This document shows positions 26,492-34,275 of a stretch of 64,000 nucleotides of DNA, piece after piece. Where the stretch lies: assembly GCA_016719755.1 (NCBI GenBank), contig JADJYM010000011.1, positions 124,001-188,000 of the forward strand, given 5' to 3'. This stretch comes from Novosphingobium sp. Its GTDB lineage: Bacteria > Pseudomonadota > Alphaproteobacteria > Sphingomonadales > Sphingomonadaceae. The position numbers and the translations under genes were made by a program. The notes beneath the pieces were generated by a model. That model was not told where the DNA came from, ran no database searches, and saw only the letters and a list, made by a program, of their open reading frames with translations. Positions within the stretch are counted from its first letter, which is position 1, and every line of letters begins with the position of its first letter.

Positions 26492-28668
26492 TTGCGCTTG
26501 CTCTCCCGCCCGAAGCGGCCCTTGCGGGTGCCGGGTTTGCCTTCGTTGCTGCGGCCCACCAAGGGGGCCTTGCGCTGGTCTTCGGGGAGGCCGAGTTCTT
26601 CGGCTTCCAGTCGCCGGATCTCGTCGCGCAGGCGACCGGCTTCCTCGAATTCGAGGTCGGCGGCGGCGGCGCGCATCTTCTTTTCCAGTTCCTCGATATA
26701 GGCGCGCAGGTTGTGGCCGACGAGGTTGTTGGCCCCTTCCGCCTCGATTTCCACCAGCACGCCGTCGCGGCTGGCGGTGTCGGCGACGATGTCGTGGATG
26801 CCGCGCTTGATCGTCTCTGGCGTGATGCCGTGTTCAAGGTTGTAGGCGTGCTGCTTTTCGCGGCGGCGGTCGGTTTCGGCGATGGCGCGTTCCATCGATC
26901 CGGTCATCCGGTCGGCATAGAGGATCACCCGCCCGTCGACATTGCGTGCGGCCCGCCCGATGGTCTGGATCAGACTGGTTTCGCTGCGCAGGAAGCCTTC
27001 CTTGTCGGCATCGAGAATGCAGACGAGGCCGCATTCGGGGATGTCCAGCCCCTCGCGCAGCAGGTTGATCCCCACCAGCACGTCATAGACGCCCAGCCGC
27101 AGGTCGCGGATCAGCTCGATGCGCTCCAGCGTCTCCACGTCGGAGTGCATGTAGCGCACGCGCAGCCCCGCCTCGTGCATGAACTCGGTCAGGTCCTCGG
27201 CCATCCGCTTGGTCAGCGTGGTGACGAGCGTGCGATATCCCGCAGCGGCGGTCTGGCGGCATTCCTCGATGCAGTCCTGCACCTGGTCCTCGACCGGGCG
27301 GATCAGGACGGGCGGATCGATCAGGCCGGTCGGGCGGATCACCTGTTCGGCAAACACGCCGCCCGATTGCTCCATCTCCCAGCTGCCGGGAGTGGCGGAA
27401 ACGGCCACCGTCTGCGGGCGCATCGCGTCCCATTCGTTGAAACGCAGCGGGCGGTTGTCGATGCAGCTCGGCAGGCGAAAGCCGTATTCGGCCAGAGTGA
27501 TCTTGCGGCGATGGTCCCCCTTCGACATCGCGCCGATCTGCGGCACGGTCTGGTGGCTTTCATCGACGAACAGCAGGGCGTTGTCTGGCAGGTACTCGAA
27601 CAGGGTGGGCGGCGGCTCGCCCGGCAGGCGGCCGGTGAGAAAGCGCGAATAGTTCTCGATCCCCGCGCAAGAGCCGGTCGCGGCGATCATTTCCAGGTCG
27701 AAATTGGTGCGCTGCTCCAGCCGCTGGTGCTCCAGCAGCTTGCCCTCGGCCTCCAGCTCCTTCAGCCGCTCGGCCAGTTCAAAGCGGATTGCCTCAGCCG
27801 CCTGCTTCATTGTCGGGCCGGGCGTGACATAGTGCGAATTGGCATAGACGCGGACCTGGGAAAGGGTCTGGCCCTTCTTGCCGGTCAGCGGATCGAACTC
27901 GGCGATCTCCTCGATCTCGTCGCCGAAAAAGGCGATCCGCCAGGCCATGTCCTCGTAGTGGCTGGGATAGATCTCCAGACTGTCGCCGCGCACGCGGAAA
28001 TTGCCGCGCGCAAAGGCGGCGTCGTTGCGCTTGTATTGCAGCGCCACCAGCTTGCGGATCAGCTCGCGCTGGTCAACCTGGGTGCCGGTCTTGATGTCGA
28101 AGATCATCGCCGAATAGGTTTCGACCGAACCGATGCCATAGAGGCACGATACCGAGGCGACGATGATCACGTCATCGCGTTCCAGCAGTGCCCGGGTGGC
28201 CGAATGGCGCATCCGGTCAATCGCCTCGTTTACGCTCGATTCCTTCTCGATATAGGTATCGCTGCGCGGCACATAGGCTTCGGGCTGATAATAATCGTAA
28301 TAGGATACGAAATATTCGACCGCATTGTCGGGAAAAAAGCTCTTGAACTCGCCATAAAGCTGCGCGGCGAGGATCTTGTTGGGCGCCAGGATCAGCGCCG
28401 GGCGCTGCGTCGCCTCGATCACCTTGGCCATGGTGAAGGTCTTGCCGCTGCCCGTCACCCCCAGCAGCACCTGCGTGCGATCCTCCGCCGCAATCCCCGC
28501 CACCAGTTCGGCGATGGCCGTGGGCTGGTCCCCGGCGGGCTGGTATTCGGACACAATGCGGAACGGCCGCCCCCCATCGCTCTTTTCGGGGCGCGCCGGC
28601 TTGTGCGGCACAAAGTGGCCGGACGTATCGGGCTCGGCCAGGCCCCGGCGGATGATCAGTTCGCTCAT
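26479..28668 (-). CDS. uvrB: Excinuclease ABC subunit B (UvrB)
   Basis: A 729-aa damage-verification helicase of nucleotide excision repair. Visible motifs include [12 protein letters not shown], Walker A GVTGSGKT (70-77), the damage-probing beta-hairpin region around [21 protein letters not shown], the motif VI region [19 protein letters not shown], and a C-terminal UVR motif around [14 protein letters not shown]. After the UVR motif comes a basic tail of about 50 residues ([14 protein letters not shown]). No SOS-type GTTC-N7-GTTC box was found in the upstream gap. Confidence 0.97.
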   Translation of the reverse strand: MSELIIRRGLAEPDTSGHFVPHKPARPEKSDGGRPFRIVSEYQPAGDQPTAIAELVAGIAAEDRTQVLLGVTGSGKTFTMAKVIEATQRPALILAPNKILAAQLYGEFKSFFPDNAVEYFVSYYDYYQPEAYVPRSDTYIEKESSVNEAIDRMRHSATRALLERDDVIIVASVSCLYGIGSVETYSAMIFDIKTGTQVDQRELIRKLVALQYKRNDAAFARGNFRVRGDSLEIYPSHYEDMAWRIAFFGDEIEEIAEFDPLTGKKGQTLSQVRVYANSHYVTPGPTMKQAAEAIRFELAERLKELEAEGKLLEHQRLEQRTNFDLEMIAATGSCAGIENYSRFLTGRLPGEPPPTLFEYLPDNALLFVDESHQTVPQIGAMSKGDHRRKITLAEYGFRLPSCIDNRPLRFNEWDAMRPQTVAVSATPGSWEMEQSGGVFAEQVIRPTGLIDPPVLIRPVEDQVQDCIEECRQTAAAGYRTLVTTLTKRMAEDLTEFMHEAGLRVRYMHSDVETLERIELIRDLRLGVYDVLVGINLLREGLDIPECGLVCILDADKEGFLRSETSLIQTIGRAARNVDGRVILYADRMTGSMERAIAETDRRREKQHAYNLEHGITPETIKRGIHDIVADTASRDGVLVEIEAEGANNLVGHNLRAYIEELEKKMRAAAADLEFEEAGRLRDEIRRLEAEELGLPEDQRKAPLVGRSNEGKPGTRKGRFGRESKRKWGR

Positions 28669-28839
28669 TCAGGGGTTATGGGGTGGGCGTGGGCGTGGTG
28701 CAATGGGGGTGAAGACTACACGGCGCATTGCGACTATGTACATTCGGCGTCGTTAGGCGGATCAGCAGAACCCCTAGCTAGAGAGGGATCACCATGACTG
28801 TTTTCTCTCGCCAACGTTGCACATACCATCCGCTTATTT

Positions 28840-28869
28840 TTGACTGTAATTTGCTTGAGTTAGCATATT
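28840..28869 (+). promoter_or_regulatory. Sigma70-like promoter in front of the AT-rich islet
   Basis: TTGACT (28840-28845) and CATATT (28864-28869) are separated by 18 bases, close to the housekeeping consensus and unusually clear for this GC-rich window. Transcription would begin shortly before the ATG at 28903. The rest of the 234-base gap between uvrB and 28903 shows no other recognisable element. Confidence 0.5.
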
Positions 28870-28902
28870 GCGCTATTCACCCGTTGAATTTACGACGTCA
28901 AC

Positions 28903-29379
28903 ATGAAGTCGGTTCGTTCGCTGAGGGTCGAGAAGACCGTGCTTGAGTGGGGCACTTGGGCCGACGGTCGCATGCCGGCTAATGCGTTTCCTCTGAGTAA
29001 GGGGAAAAGCTATCGACTGGCTGCGGGTTGGCGCTGGTGTGTTCACAAGCTTAGCGATGGCGCCAGGCAATTTCGACTTTTGGTGGCATATGACCCTGCC
29101 AAGCAGCAGTTTCAAAGCTGGCTCGGCATTGAGAAGGGATCAGACCAGCTTCTGGTCGCGCGTATTGAGTTCCACGATTCTCACGGAGGGTGGCACTGTC
29201 ACTGGAAGACGGGTGATCTAAAGGATATCGTTCCCGGTACAGTCAGGGCTGGGCTGAAAGACCGATCTCGTGAGTGTTCGGGCGAGCGCCGAGATATTTC
29301 TGATATGGACGCCAACGGCATCGCGTTTCGGGTTTTTAATGTCTCGTATCGCTACCCGATTGCGGGAGCGATGCTATGA
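28903..29379 (+). CDS. Unrecognised 158-aa protein, partner of the DUF1828/1829 gene
   Basis: A 158-aa protein with no signal peptide or membrane segment. I do not recognise the family. It looks like a compact alpha/beta domain; notable stretches are YRLAAGWRWCVHKLSD, a FRLLVAYDP strand, and a histidine-rich HDSHGGWHCHW segment that could bind metal or form a catalytic site. Base composition is clearly less GC-rich than the flanks. It overlaps the following gene by four bases (ATGA), so the two are almost certainly one translational unit. The start at 28903 fits the upstream promoter; 28972 is an alternative. Confidence 0.7.
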   Translation: MKSVRSLRVEKTVLEWGTWADGRMPANAFPLSKGKSYRLAAGWRWCVHKLSDGARQFRLLVAYDPAKQQFQSWLGIEKGSDQLLVARIEFHDSHGGWHCHWKTGDLKDIVPGTVRAGLKDRSRECSGERRDISDMDANGIAFRVFNVSYRYPIAGAML

Positions 29380-30170
29380 TCAAAGATCAACTATGCCGCG
29401 CTTTTTGTGGTGGGCTTGCTGTTGAGCAAGTCCGTGCTGGTTGGGCAATCACAACCCCGTTTAAGATGCCAGACGGAGATCCTGTTCGTTTTTATTTGAT
29501 GGGAGGAGAGGGTGGAAGCGTCCGGCTTGAAGACGACGGCGCTCAGGTAGGGATGCTTGAGGCTGAGGGCGTCATTCTAAAGAAGGGTAGCAGCCGTCGA
29601 GAAGCCTTCGATGACCTTCTCGCATCGCATGGCGCAACTTTCGATGACAAGACAGGGCTTATAACTACAGCCCCCTTTGATGAATCGTCGGCTGCTGAGC
29701 CTGCATTGAAGTTCTTGGCTTTGATGTTGAGGATTCAGGATTTTGCTCTCCTTAATGTAGAAAGGGTTCGCAACGCATGGCATGAGGATGTGATCAGAGG
29801 AATACATCTGGCGTACGATGGTAAGGCAAGAGTCGAAGAGGGGATGCCAGTGTCAGCCAAATTTCGGAACTGGCCAGCTGATGTTGTGATAACGGCCGAT
29901 GGGATTGATCCCACAGCGATTTTCATGGCGACCTCGAACTCCAAAGGTCTTCAGGCATTGGTTTTGAAGATGGAATTGGAGAAGTATCAAAAAATAAAAT
30001 GCAATGTAGTCTTAATTGTCGAGCGACCAACGAAGAACGAGTTATCAGAGCCAACTTATGCATTGGCACAATCTCGTTTAGATAAAGTGCTTAGCTATGT
30101 TGGTGCTGAGGAAGATGCTATTTCGGCCGTAGGAAAGCTTGCACAAATCGAGCACCACACACTCCAGTGA
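29376..30170 (+). CDS. DUF1828/DUF1829 domain protein
   Basis: A 264-aa cytosolic protein resembling the uncharacterised DUF1828 (N-terminal, roughly residues 20-90, with TPFKMPDGDPVRFYL and SVRLEDDGAQVGML) and DUF1829 (C-terminal, roughly 140-240) pair. The C-terminal half has a nuclease-like alternation of strands (VFIMAT-type and CNVVLIVE), but no certain catalytic motif. GC content is strikingly low: by hand count 20 of 60 bases at 29941-30000 against 42 of 60 at 24361-24420. Together with the upstream gene it forms an isolated two-gene islet between housekeeping genes. Confidence 0.7.
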   Translation: MIKDQLCRAFCGGLAVEQVRAGWAITTPFKMPDGDPVRFYLMGGEGGSVRLEDDGAQVGMLEAEGVILKKGSSRREAFDDLLASHGATFDDKTGLITTAPFDESSAAEPALKFLALMLRIQDFALLNVERVRNAWHEDVIRGIHLAYDGKARVEEGMPVSAKFRNWPADVVITADGIDPTAIFMATSNSKGLQALVLKMELEKYQKIKCNVVLIVERPTKNELSEPTYALAQSRLDKVLSYVGAEEDAISAVGKLAQIEHHTLQ

Positions 30171-30183
30171 CAATCTGTAGAGT

Positions 30184-30225
30184 AACTTGAGTTTCAAGTT
30201 TTCGGAAGCTTTGAGAAAAGCTTTC
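30184..30225 (+). terminator. Tandem hairpins ending the DUF1828 islet
   Basis: Two small hairpins lie back to back right after the stop: AACTTGA/TCAAGTT (30184-30200) and GGAAGCTTT/AAAGCTTTC with a GAGA loop (30204-30225), the second followed by TAATTTCC. They are AT-rich like the islet and probably end its transcript. Confidence 0.5.
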
Positions 30226-30288
30226 TAATTTCCTACACCCCCAAAATCTGCAACATGGTCGGTTTGCTCCTGAAAAAGGAAACCGATC

Positions 30289-31728
30289 ATGGATGGTACA
30301 CGCAAGGACGCAGGCGGGCAGCGCGGCGGGCAGGGGTTTGGGCGCGGGTGGGTGCCGGTTTCGCGGGATATCGGGTTGCCGGGGGATGAGGCCAGCTTGC
30401 TCCCTCCCCTTGAGGGGAGGGTTGGGGAGGTGTGGCCCGGCGCTGGCGGCCTGGCGTTTGCTGCTGGCGTGGAACCCCCTCCCCAACCCCTCCCCCACGG
30501 GGAGGGGCTTTTGGCCGGGCAGGGGGACTTTGCGGACGATCCTGTCCTCACCCCCGCGCGCAAGGCGCGGTTCCTCGATGTGCTTTCGGGCCACGGCAAC
30601 GTGCGGGTGGCGGCGGCGCGGGTGGGGGTCTCGCGGTCCGGCCTCTATCTCGCGCGGCGGCGGGATGGGCTGTTTGCCGAAGGGTGGCGGGCGGCGCTGG
30701 TGCTGGCGCGGCGGCATGGCGAGGCGGTGCTGGCCGAACGCGCGCTGGAGGGGGTGGAAGAGCCGGTGTTCTTTCGCGGCGAGCTGATTGCGGTGCGGCG
30801 GCGGTTCGATGCGCGGCTGCTGCTGGCGCACCTGGCGCGGCTCGACCGGCTGTGCGGGTCGGGGGCAGAGGAGGCGGGGGAAGACCCGGCGCTGGCCTTC
30901 GACGCACTGCTGGGGGCGGTGGCCGGTTTGCCCGAAGCCGCCGAGGAGCGCGATTGGCCCAGCGGGGCGGTGCTGCGCTGGCCTTCGCGCGAGGCCTATC
31001 TGGCCGATGCCCTGGCCCAGGCGCGCGATGGCGGCTGCGATCCGCAGGCGGCGCTGGATCAGGCGGCGGCGGAGTGGGATGGCCACCACCGCGCGCTGTG
31101 GGCGGCGGTCGACCGGGCGGTCCCGCCCGGCGCGGTGGGGGCGGAAACGGGCGCGGGGGAGGCGCCGTTCGAGGTGAAGGGACTTTGTTTTCAGGACAGT
31201 GTCCACAGTGTCCAGCGCCGCGCGGGGTGGGGACGGATTGACGTGCCGCCGCAACCCTTCATGATCGCGCCAAACACAAGCGGAGAGGACTTCCCCCATG
31301 CTCGATACACTGGCGCCGTTCATCGGCCTGTTCGGCCTGATCGGCTTTGCCGGCCTGGCCGGGATCAAGAACCCGGTCGACAAGACCCGCCCCGGCCACG
31401 CCGTGCGGCTGATGGGCCTGCTGGGGCTGGTCGGCCTGCTGGGGATCTGGGTGCCGGGGGCGGGCGCGATCGGCGCTTCGGGCGCGCTGGGGCTGTGGAA
31501 TCACCAGAACCCGAAGCTCGCCCGGTGGGGCAAGCTGGGGTGGACCTTCGTGCTGGGCCTGCCCTATCTGGCGCGCTGGCTGATGGGCTAGGGGCGGGGC
31601 GCCGCTCTCGCCGCTTTTTGCGATTTCATACACGCGAACTTTTCAAGCTGGCGAAAATCTGGCAGAAGGATTCGCGAAGAGCCGCGCGCCAGCGCCGCGC
31701 GCCGTCTGTGTGGAGAGAAAAACGATGA
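30289..31728 (+). CDS. HTH-like (terminase-small-subunit-like) protein; 3' end uncertain
   Basis: The open frame gives 479 codons, but only about codons 80-305 look like a protein. That part holds a helix-turn-helix-like stretch (ARKARFLDVLSGHGNVRVAA, then VGVSRSGLYLARRR) recalling small terminase-type or homeodomain-like DNA-binding proteins of sphingomonads. Codons 38-73 are encoded by a palindromic repeat inserted in frame. Beyond about 31200 the frame overlaps a better small membrane gene and has poor codon character, so the true end is likely nearer 31200-31241, perhaps after a frameshift (another frame stops at 31241). No phage genes are nearby. Confidence 0.45.
   Translation: MDGTRKDAGGQRGGQGFGRGWVPVSRDIGLPGDEASLLPPLEGRVGEVWPGAGGLAFAAGVEPPPQPLPHGEGLLAGQGDFADDPVLTPARKARFLDVLSGHGNVRVAAARVGVSRSGLYLARRRDGLFAEGWRAALVLARRHGEAVLAERALEGVEEPVFFRGELIAVRRRFDARLLLAHLARLDRLCGSGAEEAGEDPALAFDALLGAVAGLPEAAEERDWPSGAVLRWPSREAYLADALAQARDGGCDPQAALDQAAAEWDGHHRALWAAVDRAVPPGAVGAETGAGEAPFEVKGLCFQDSVHSVQRRAGWGRIDVPPQPFMIAPNTSGEDFPHARYTGAVHRPVRPDRLCRPGRDQEPGRQDPPRPRRAADGPAGAGRPAGDLGAGGGRDRRFGRAGAVESPEPEARPVGQAGVDLRAGPALSGALADGLGAGRRSRRFLRFHTRELFKLAKIWQKDSRRAARQRRAPSVWREKR
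30402..30507. repeat. Compound palindromic repeat inserted in a coding frame
   Basis: Two perfect hairpins, CCCTCCCC-TTGA-GGGGAGGG (30402-30421) and CCCCTCCCC-CAC-GGGGAGGGG (30487-30507), flank a spacer. GTTGGGGAGG (30421-30430) can also pair with CCTCCCCAAC (30478-30487), so the whole element can fold into one cruciform. It reads through without a stop in the HTH-like frame. Confidence 0.75.
31298..31591 (+). CDS. Small Gly/Leu-rich membrane protein
   Basis: A 97-aa hydrophobic protein with two or three predicted membrane helices (about residues 6-24, 33-52 and 75-94) and GxxxG-like repeats such as LGLVGLLGIW. No family is recognised. GGAGAGG lies eight bases before the ATG, and codon use in this frame is much better than in the overlapping frame that extends from the upstream HTH-like gene. 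It precedes the LigM-like gene by 133 bases, and the promoter motif of that gene lies between them. Confidence 0.6.
   Translation: MLDTLAPFIGLFGLIGFAGLAGIKNPVDKTRPGHAVRLMGLLGLVGLLGIWVPGAGAIGASGALGLWNHQNPKLARWGKLGWTFVLGLPYLARWLMG
31625..31638 (+). promoter_or_regulatory. Motif TTCAT-N4-GCGAA upstream of the LigM-like gene
   Basis: TTCATACACGCGAA followed by a T-run lies 86 bases before the start at 31725. A matching element occurs in the same orientation upstream of the MetE-like gene (35441-35454 on the minus strand). The IclR-type regulator encoded between the two is the natural candidate to bind both; this is inference. Confidence 0.4.
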
Positions 31729-33119
31729 GCGGCCAAAGCCTTGAAGCGATGCTGAACGGTGCGGGAGACCTGGTGGAACTGCTGCGCAACCAGCAGACCG
31801 GGCCGAACGTCTATCCCGGCGTGCCCGCGGAATATTCCAACTGGCGCAGCGAGCAGTGGGCCTGGCAGAACACCGCCGTGCTCTATAACCAGTCGTACCA
31901 CATGGTCGATCTGGAAGTGCGCGGGCCGGATGCCTTCGCCATGCTGGAATACCTCGCGGTCAATTCGTTCAAGGGCTTCGTCCCGGACAAGGCCAAGCAG
32001 TTCGTGCCCTGCACCCCCTATGGCCACGTGATCGGCGACGTGATCCTGTTCTATCTGGAGGAACAGCGCTTCAACCTGGTTGGCCGCGCGCCCTCGATCG
32101 AATGGGTGGAATTCCACGCCGCCAGCGGCAAGTGGAACGTGGAGGTTGAGCGCGACGAGCGCTGGGCGATGCGCACCGATGGCAAGCGCAAGAACTACCG
32201 CTTTCAGGTGCAGGGCCCCAACGCGATGAAGATCATCGAGCAGGCCTGCGGGCTTACGCCGCCCGAGCTCAAGTTCTTCAACATCACCCACCTCACCATC
32301 GCGGGCAAGACCGTCCACGCGCTGCGCCACGGCATGGCCGGGCAGCCGGGCTGGGAACTCTACGGCCCGTGGGAGGACTACGGCGCGGTCCACGCGGCGC
32401 TGGTCGAGGCGGGCAAGGACCACGGCATGGCGCTGGTCGGCGGGCGGGCCTATTCCTCGAACACGCTGGAATCGGGCTGGATTCCCTCACCCCTCCCGGC
32501 GATCTACACCGGCGAGGAACTGCGGCCGTTCCGCGAATGGCTGTCGGCCAATTCCTATGCCGGCAAGTGCTCGATCGGCGGATCGTGGGTGCCGGACAGC
32601 ATCGAGGGATACTACCTGACGCCGTGGGACCTGGGCTACGGCTCGTTCGTCAAGTTCGACCACGATTTCGTCGGCCGCGCCGCGCTGGAGGAGATGGCCA
32701 AGGGCCCGCACCGCCGCAAGGTGACCCTCGCGCTCGACAACGAGGACGTGATGCGGGTGCAAAGCTCGGCCTTGGCCAAGGGTGAACGCGCGAAATTCAT
32801 GGAATACCCCAGCGCCGTCTACGCCATGCACCCCTTCGACGAAGTCCGCGCCGCAGACGGCAGCCTGGCGGGGCTTTCGACCTGGATCGGCTATACCGCA
32901 AACGAGGGCAAGTTCCTGACGCTGGCCATGCTGGACGAGGCCCATGCCGCGCCCGGCACGCAGGTCTCGCTGGTCTGGGGCGAGCCGAACGGCGGCACGC
33001 GCAAGCCCACGGTTGAGCCGCACGTCCAGACGACGATCAAGGCGACGGTCGCGCCGGTGCCCTATTCGGAAGTCGCCCGCGATGCCTATGCCGATGGCTG
33101 GCGCACCCGCCAGGGCTAG
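31725..33119 (+). CDS. LigM/DesA-type tetrahydrofolate-dependent aromatic O-demethylase
   Basis: A 464-aa GcvT/aminomethyltransferase-fold protein similar along its length to LigM (vanillate/3-O-methylgallate O-demethylase) and DesA (syringate), cytosolic enzymes that move a methyl group from an aryl methyl ether to tetrahydrofolate. Shared blocks include SNWRSEQWAWQNTAVL, PYGHVIGD, the ALRHGMAGQPGWELYGP segment, NTLESGWIPSPLPAIYTGEE, and KFDHDFVGR. LigM and DesA are about 470 aa. The substrate cannot be assigned, so no symbol is given. Neighbouring MetE-like and IclR genes support a one-carbon role. Start chosen at the ATG after GAGAGAAAAACG. Confidence 0.82.
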   Translation: MSGQSLEAMLNGAGDLVELLRNQQTGPNVYPGVPAEYSNWRSEQWAWQNTAVLYNQSYHMVDLEVRGPDAFAMLEYLAVNSFKGFVPDKAKQFVPCTPYGHVIGDVILFYLEEQRFNLVGRAPSIEWVEFHAASGKWNVEVERDERWAMRTDGKRKNYRFQVQGPNAMKIIEQACGLTPPELKFFNITHLTIAGKTVHALRHGMAGQPGWELYGPWEDYGAVHAALVEAGKDHGMALVGGRAYSSNTLESGWIPSPLPAIYTGEELRPFREWLSANSYAGKCSIGGSWVPDSIEGYYLTPWDLGYGSFVKFDHDFVGRAALEEMAKGPHRRKVTLALDNEDVMRVQSSALAKGERAKFMEYPSAVYAMHPFDEVRAADGSLAGLSTWIGYTANEGKFLTLAMLDEAHAAPGTQVSLVWGEPNGGTRKPTVEPHVQTTIKATVAPVPYSEVARDAYADGWRTRQG

Positions 33120-33122
33120 GCC

Positions 33123-33872
33123 TCAGCCCCCCGCGAGCGAGGCGGCGGCCCGGGCCAGCGCCGCGCCCGCCCGGGCGGCCAGCGCCTCGTCGAAGCGGAT
33201 GGCGGGGAGGGCGACGGCGAAGGCTCCGGCCGGGCGACCCTCGAACCAGGCGGGGCAGGCGATGCCGCAGATGCCGGGGGTGTTCTCTTCGCGGGCGACG
33301 GCCAGGCCTTCGCGCCGGACCTTCTCAAGCTGGAGGCGCAGCGCTCTCTCCTCCACCACGGTCTCGGCGGTGAAGCGGGGGCGGGGACACTCGGCGAAGT
33401 AGCGGTCGAGCTCGTCGGCGGGGATGCTGGCCAGGATTGCCTTGCCCCCGGCGAGCGAGTGGAGCGGTTTCTTCTCCCCCGGTTCGATCGCATAGCGCAG
33501 CGCCTGCCCGCTGGCCTCGGTCACCAGCGCCTCGGTTTCCCAGCCGGTGCGGATCATGAAGCTGGCGGTCTCGTCCAGTTCGCGGCGCAGCAACTTGACC
33601 AGCGGAGCGACCCGGTCGGCCAGGGTCAGCGCGTGCTGCGGCACCGCCAGCCGGGCCAGCTCGGGGCCGGGGCGATAACGCCGCCCGTCGCGAGCGAGGT
33701 AGCCACGCTCGTGCAGGGTGGAGAGCAGGTAGGACAGGCTGGAGACCGGGATGTCGAGCGCGGCGGCGATGTCCTGCGCGATCGGCCCCTGCGGGTGCGC
33801 CACCACGAACTCGATGATATCGAGCGTGCGCATCGCCGATTTGACGGTGGTTGAGGGCTGGGTATTTGGCAT
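33123..33872 (-). CDS. IclR-family transcriptional regulator
   Basis: A 249-aa regulator with an N-terminal winged HTH (about residues 10-70, including AQDIAAALDIPVSSLSYLL) and a C-terminal IclR effector domain with the typical LHSLAGGKAILA and GICGIACPAW segments. IclR proteins often control aromatic catabolism genes by binding small-molecule effectors. It ends three bases from the convergent LigM-like gene and starts one base after the SnoaL-like stop, so it is co-transcribed with the MetE-like gene. The longer frame upstream is a shadow. Confidence 0.9.
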   Translation of the reverse strand: MPNTQPSTTVKSAMRTLDIIEFVVAHPQGPIAQDIAAALDIPVSSLSYLLSTLHERGYLARDGRRYRPGPELARLAVPQHALTLADRVAPLVKLLRRELDETASFMIRTGWETEALVTEASGQALRYAIEPGEKKPLHSLAGGKAILASIPADELDRYFAECPRPRFTAETVVEERALRLQLEKVRREGLAVAREENTPGICGIACPAWFEGRPAGAFAVALPAIRFDEALAARAGAALARAAASLAGG

Positions 33873-33873
33873 C

Positions 33874-34275
33874 CTACCAGGCGAGACTACCGCGTCGCTC
33901 GGCAAAGCGCCAGCCTGCGCCGGTGCGGACGAAGCGGTCGTGGAACGATCCGGCGAGCGGGGCGGCATCGGGCTGGAACAGCACCATCGCGCTTTCGCCG
34001 CGTGCCTCATCAGGGCCGACAACTTCAATCACCACGTTGGAACAGAGGTGACGCGTCCGGCGCGGCGGACGGGCGGTGAAGGCGGCCAGGATCGCCGCGC
34101 GGCCCACGATCGGGGCGTCGGGAGCGGTCGGGCGGGCCATCGCGGCGTCCTCGGTGTAGAGCGCGGCCAGCTCGTCCCAGCGGCCCGCATCGTTGAGATT
34201 GGCGTAAAGCGCGATCAGCCGCGCGCAGTCGGCCTCGATGGCGCGGCGCTCCTCCTCGGTCACGTCCCCGGTCAC
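33874..34275 (-). CDS. SnoaL-like/NTF2-fold protein
   Basis: A 133-aa protein with an NTF2-like/SnoaL-type sequence: an N-terminal helix DCARLIALYANLNDAGRW, the typical LAALYTEDAAM and VGRAAILAAFTARPP segments, and a C-terminal strand SFHDRFVRTGAGWRF. Such proteins act as small hydroxylase/isomerase subunits, decarboxylases or ligand binders. The GTG start overlaps the MetE-like stop as GTGA, and its stop lies one base before the IclR start. No exact function can be assigned. Confidence 0.75.
   Translation of the reverse strand: MTGDVTEEERRAIEADCARLIALYANLNDAGRWDELAALYTEDAAMARPTAPDAPIVGRAAILAAFTARPPRRTRHLCSNVVIEVVGPDEARGESAMVLFQPDAAPLAGSFHDRFVRTGAGWRFAERRGSLAW

Noticed and set aside
28669-28800. 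LexA (GTTC-N7-GTTC) box upstream of uvrB
   Set aside because: Only an isolated GAAC is present; no properly spaced pair was found.
28794-28946. A 50-codon ORF with a good GAGAGG ribosome site before the AT-rich islet
   Set aside because: It spans the promoter-like TTGACT-CATATT sequence, overlaps the next gene and shows no protein-like pattern; more likely leader DNA.
30289-31241. Prophage remnant suggested by a terminase-small-subunit-like HTH
   Set aside because: No large terminase, portal, integrase or attachment repeats are nearby; single HTH genes of this kind are common in sphingomonad chromosomes.
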